A stretch of 9,309 nucleotides of DNA, taken from Rhizobacter sp. (lineage in GTDB: Bacteria; Pseudomonadota; Gammaproteobacteria; Burkholderiales; Burkholderiaceae_C). Shown piece by piece: positions 7,999-9,309 of this stretch; within the stretch, counting starts at the first letter, position 1, and each line of letters starts with the position of its first letter. Below the pieces are notes generated by a model. That model was given only the letters and a program-made list of their open reading frames with translations, had not been told where the DNA came from and ran no database searches. The translations under genes and the position numbers were made by a program. The stretch lies in assembly GCA_014380155.1 (NCBI GenBank), contig JACMKJ010000111.1, positions 1-9,309 on the forward strand. The letters run 5' to 3'.

Positions 7999-8004
7999 TC
8001 CTTC
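7999..8004 (-). promoter_or_regulatory. Ribosome binding site deciding the adaptor start
   Basis: On the minus strand the bases GAAGGA lie directly before an ATG (7998) and 6 nt before a second in-frame ATG (7992). Efficient initiation needs roughly 5-9 nt between the Shine-Dalgarno and the start codon. The second ATG is therefore the likely initiator, and the first would have no spacer at all. Confidence 0.75.
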
Positions 8005-8010
8005 GGAGGT

Positions 8011-8027
8011 GCGCCCGCAGCGGGCGC
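8011..8027 (-). other. GC-rich hairpin in the efflux operon 5' leader
   Basis: GCGCCCGC and GCGGGCGC are exact inverted copies separated by one base. In RNA they form a stem of seven all-GC pairs closed by a three-base loop. The structure ends 6 nt before the GAAGGA ribosome binding site of the adaptor gene and lies inside the predicted leader of about 95 nt. No U-run follows, so it is not an intrinsic terminator. It may stabilise the leader or affect ribosome access; the role is inference only. Confidence 0.5.
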
Positions 8028-8094
8028 CGAGTGAGGGGGATCAATCTTCATGCCAGGGCTTGAACAACGCACGGCCGGCACAAGGTGATCGGTT

Positions 8095-8124
8095 AGTATA
8101 CATACGCTCATGAATGTATGTTGA
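8095..8124 (-). promoter_or_regulatory. Candidate sigma-70 promoter for the efflux operon
   Basis: Read on the minus strand, TATACT (8100-8095) is a five-of-six match to the -10 consensus. TCAACA (8124-8119) is a four-of-six match to the -35 consensus. The spacer is 18 bp. Transcription would begin near 8088 and leave a leader of about 95 nt before the adaptor ATG. The AcrR-like inverted repeat occupies the spacer and touches both hexamers, as expected for repression by blocking RNA polymerase. The promoter is predicted from sequence only. Confidence 0.55.
8100..8121. promoter_or_regulatory. AcrR-like TetR operator (22-bp inverted repeat)
   Basis: Half-sites ACATAC (8100-8105) and GTATGT (8116-8121) are exact inverted copies. 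Nine of eleven symmetric base pairs across the 22 bp are complementary, including the central TCATGA (8108-8113). From memory, the E. coli AcrR box upstream of acrAB has the same half-sites at the same spacing and shares the right-half run ATGAATGTATGT or nearly so. The site lies between the divergent repressor and efflux genes and within the predicted efflux promoter. It is therefore the expected binding site of the TetR protein encoded at 8146. Confidence 0.8.
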
Positions 8125-8145
8125 CATCGGATTACACGCACCACC

Positions 8146-8766
8146 ATGGTTCGTCGCACCAAAGAAGAAGCCCAGGCCACCCGCAACCTCATCCTTGATA
8201 CCGCCGAGGTGGTGTTCCATGAGCGCGGCGTTTCGCGCAGCACGCTGAACGACATTGCCCAGGCCGCCGGCCTCACGCGCGGCGCCATCTACTGGCACTT
8301 TCAAGACAAGGCCGACCTCTTCAACGCGATGATGAAGCGCGTCACGCTGCCGCTCGAAGAAACCGCGCTACGCAGCGACGACCCCGCGCTCGACGACCCG
8401 CTGGCCTACATGCGCAGCAACTTCACCCACGCGCTGCGCCTGACGGTCAACGACCCGCAGGTTCGGCGTGTGTTCGAGATCGCCACCCACAAGGTCGAAT
8501 ACGTCGAAGAAACCCAGGCCGTGCGCGACCGCCACCTGGCCACGCGCGACGAGTGCCTGCTGCATGCGCAGCGCGGGATCACGCTGGCGATGAAGCGCGG
8601 GCTGCTGCCCAAACGCATTCCGGCGCGCACGGCGGCCATGGGCCTGCATGCACTGATTGATGGGTTGATCCAGAACTGGTTGCTCGACCCCGAGGCGTTT
8701 GACCTGGTGAAGGTAGGGCAGCAGGTGCTGGACACCTACCTGGCTGGGTTGGCGGTGCCGAAGTAG
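8146..8766 (+). CDS. TetR family transcriptional repressor, AcrR/TtgR/BpeR type
   Basis: This is the likely local repressor of the efflux operon, acting as a dimer whose C-terminal domain binds pump substrates. The 206 residues are close to the usual AcrR/TtgR length. The N-terminus RRTKEEAQATRNLILDTA (3-20) and the helix-turn-helix STLNDIAQAAGLTRGAIYWHF (32-52) are nearly those of AcrR. In the ligand domain, HKVEYVEE (115-122) and GLIQNWLLDPEAFDL (173-187) also match the AcrR pattern, which supports the subfamily call beyond the generic TetR fold. The ATG at 8146 gives the exact AcrR-like N-terminus (MVRRTKEEAQ), so the start is firm. No good Shine-Dalgarno precedes it, so translation may be weak. 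The gene is divergent from the adaptor gene, and the shared intergenic region carries the AcrR-like operator, so autoregulation is likely. The orthologue name varies by genus (acrR, ttgR, bpeR), so no symbol is given. Confidence 0.95.
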   Translation: MVRRTKEEAQATRNLILDTAEVVFHERGVSRSTLNDIAQAAGLTRGAIYWHFQDKADLFNAMMKRVTLPLEETALRSDDPALDDPLAYMRSNFTHALRLTVNDPQVRRVFEIATHKVEYVEETQAVRDRHLATRDECLLHAQRGITLAMKRGLLPKRIPARTAAMGLHALIDGLIQNWLLDPEAFDLVKVGQQVLDTYLAGLAVPK

Positions 8767-8814
8767 CCTGCCATTCCCGCTTGCGCGTAAATAGCTGTGG
8801 GAGATTTGCGCCAT

Positions 8815-8843
8815 GATCCGGCGCTGAACCTGATCGTCGGATC
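8815..8843 (+). repeat. Inverted repeat just upstream of the amidase start
   Basis: GATCCGGCG (8815-8823) and CGTCGGATC (8835-8843) are inverted copies with one mismatch, which would be a G-U pair in RNA. They are separated by 11 bases. The repeat ends two bases before the GAGG ribosome binding site of the amidase gene. It could be an operator for an unknown regulator or a leader hairpin. There is no T-tract, so it is not an obvious terminator for the TetR gene. Confidence 0.4.
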
Positions 8844-8854
8844 GCGAGGCCCCC

Positions 8855-9309
8855 ATGACGAATGCCCTGCACACCCTCAGCGCCATCGAGCTGCTCGCCG
8901 CCTACAGCAGCAAGGCCTTGTCGCCGGTCGAGGTGACGCGAGCCGTTTTGCAGCACATCGAGCGCTGCGAGTCGCAGGTCCACGCCACCTATGCACTCGA
9001 CCCTGAAGGCGCGCTGGCCCAGGCCGAAGCCTCGCAGGCGCGCTGGCTGAAGAACGAGCCGCAGGGCGCGCTCGATGGCGTGCCGGGCACCATCAAGGAA
9101 AACATCGCCAGCCGTGGTGTTCCGATCCCACTCGGCACGGCGGCCACCGAGCTGGTGCCGGCCGAGCGCGACGCACCCCCCACTGCCCGCCTGCGCGAAG
9201 CCGGCGCGGTGATCCTCGGCAAGACCACCATGCCCGACTACGGTATGTTGTCGTCGGGCTTGTCGAGCTTTCACCCGCTCGCGCGCAACCCCTGGGACGT
9301 GAGCAAGAA
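8855..9309 (+). CDS. Amidase signature family protein (N-terminal part, cut by window end)
   Basis: The frame is open from the ATG at 8855 to the window end, giving 151 residues of a protein that usually has 450-500. A GAGG Shine-Dalgarno lies 5 nt upstream. The opening (LSAIELLAAYSSKALSPVEV, 8-27) and the segment LDGVPGTIKENIASRG (73-88) are typical of amidase-signature enzymes, which cleave amide bonds with a Ser-cisSer-Lys triad. K81 is the expected catalytic lysine. The following RLREAGAVILGKTTMPDYG (112-130) and ARNPWDVSK (143-151) are also characteristic. The Gly/Ser-rich motif with the two catalytic serines should begin just past the window edge, so activity cannot be judged here. The substrate cannot be assigned; GatA-like, fatty-amide and indoleacetamide hydrolases share this start. 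The gene is co-oriented with the TetR gene, but the 88-nt gap with its own inverted repeat suggests separate expression. Confidence 0.9.
   Translation, partial: MTNALHTLSAIELLAAYSSKALSPVEVTRAVLQHIERCESQVHATYALDPEGALAQAEASQARWLKNEPQGALDGVPGTIKENIASRGVPIPLGTAATELVPAERDAPPTARLREAGAVILGKTTMPDYGMLSSGLSSFHPLARNPWDVSK

Noticed and set aside
4651..8034. A plus-strand frame of more than 1100 codons without stops opposite the pump and adaptor genes
   Set aside because: It is antisense to two unmistakable efflux genes. Its translation is a His/Arg/Gln-rich string with no domain, typical of the shadow frame opposite GC-rich coding sequence.
6746..8044. Second minus-strand frame of 432 codons over the adaptor gene
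   Set aside because: Arg-rich translation without motifs. The adaptor frame has the lipobox, lipoyl and hairpin features, so this is a frame shadow.
8121..8126. Perfect -35 hexamer TTGACA on the plus strand ahead of the TetR gene
   Set aside because: A -10 at the normal 16-18 bp spacing would fall on the TetR start codon (CCATGG region). The AcrR-like N-terminus makes a downstream start implausible.
1200..8145. Efflux locus as a recently acquired resistance island
   Set aside because: No integrase, insertion sequence, tRNA, direct repeats or visible change in base composition. The arrangement matches core chromosomal tetR-divergent RND loci of proteobacteria.
8773..8803. Possible terminator after the TetR gene (TCCCGC...GTGGGA)
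   Set aside because: Only six pairs including one wobble, a 16-nt loop and no T-tract; not convincing as an intrinsic terminator.

Overview
The window looks like a chromosomal segment of a GC-rich betaproteobacterium, probably Burkholderiales. This is inferred from base composition, codon use and the family make-up, not from a database match. Coding density is very high. The longest stretch without a gene is about 150 bases, between the two divergent transcription units near 8.0-8.15 kb. I see no tRNA, rRNA, insertion sequence, CRISPR array or phage gene.

Layout. (1) Positions 2-1197, plus strand: the C-terminal part of a DUF349 protein, then a 101-residue protein of unknown function whose start overlaps the DUF349 stop (ATGA). 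(2) Positions 1200-7992, minus strand: a tightly packed four-gene run. In transcription order it encodes a periplasmic adaptor lipoprotein, an RND (HAE1) inner-membrane pump, an outer-membrane factor lipoprotein and a YdjM-like DUF457 membrane protein. Spacings are 15 nt, an 8-nt overlap and 15 nt. (3) Positions 8146-8766, plus strand: a divergent AcrR-type TetR repressor. (4) Positions 8855-9309, plus strand: the N-terminal third or so of an amidase-signature enzyme, cut by the window edge.

How it works together. The adaptor, pump and outer-membrane factor form a complete tripartite multidrug efflux machine of the AcrAB-TolC / MexAB-OprM / TtgABC / BpeAB-OprB type. The TetR gene faces the operon across an intergenic region holding a 22-bp inverted repeat (ACATAC...GTATGT). 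The repeat fills the spacer of a plausible efflux promoter and closely resembles the AcrR box as I remember it from E. coli. The simplest model is repression of the pump, and probably of the repressor itself, relieved by drug binding to the TetR protein.

I do not see an undescribed multi-gene system. The items most worth a second look are: the conserved AcrR-like operator; a GC-rich hairpin just upstream of the adaptor ribosome binding site; a Shine-Dalgarno that moves the adaptor start two codons downstream; the DUF457 gene at the end of the efflux operon; a perfect 18-bp palindrome holding both stop codons of a convergent gene pair; and a 9-bp inverted repeat just ahead of the amidase ribosome binding site.
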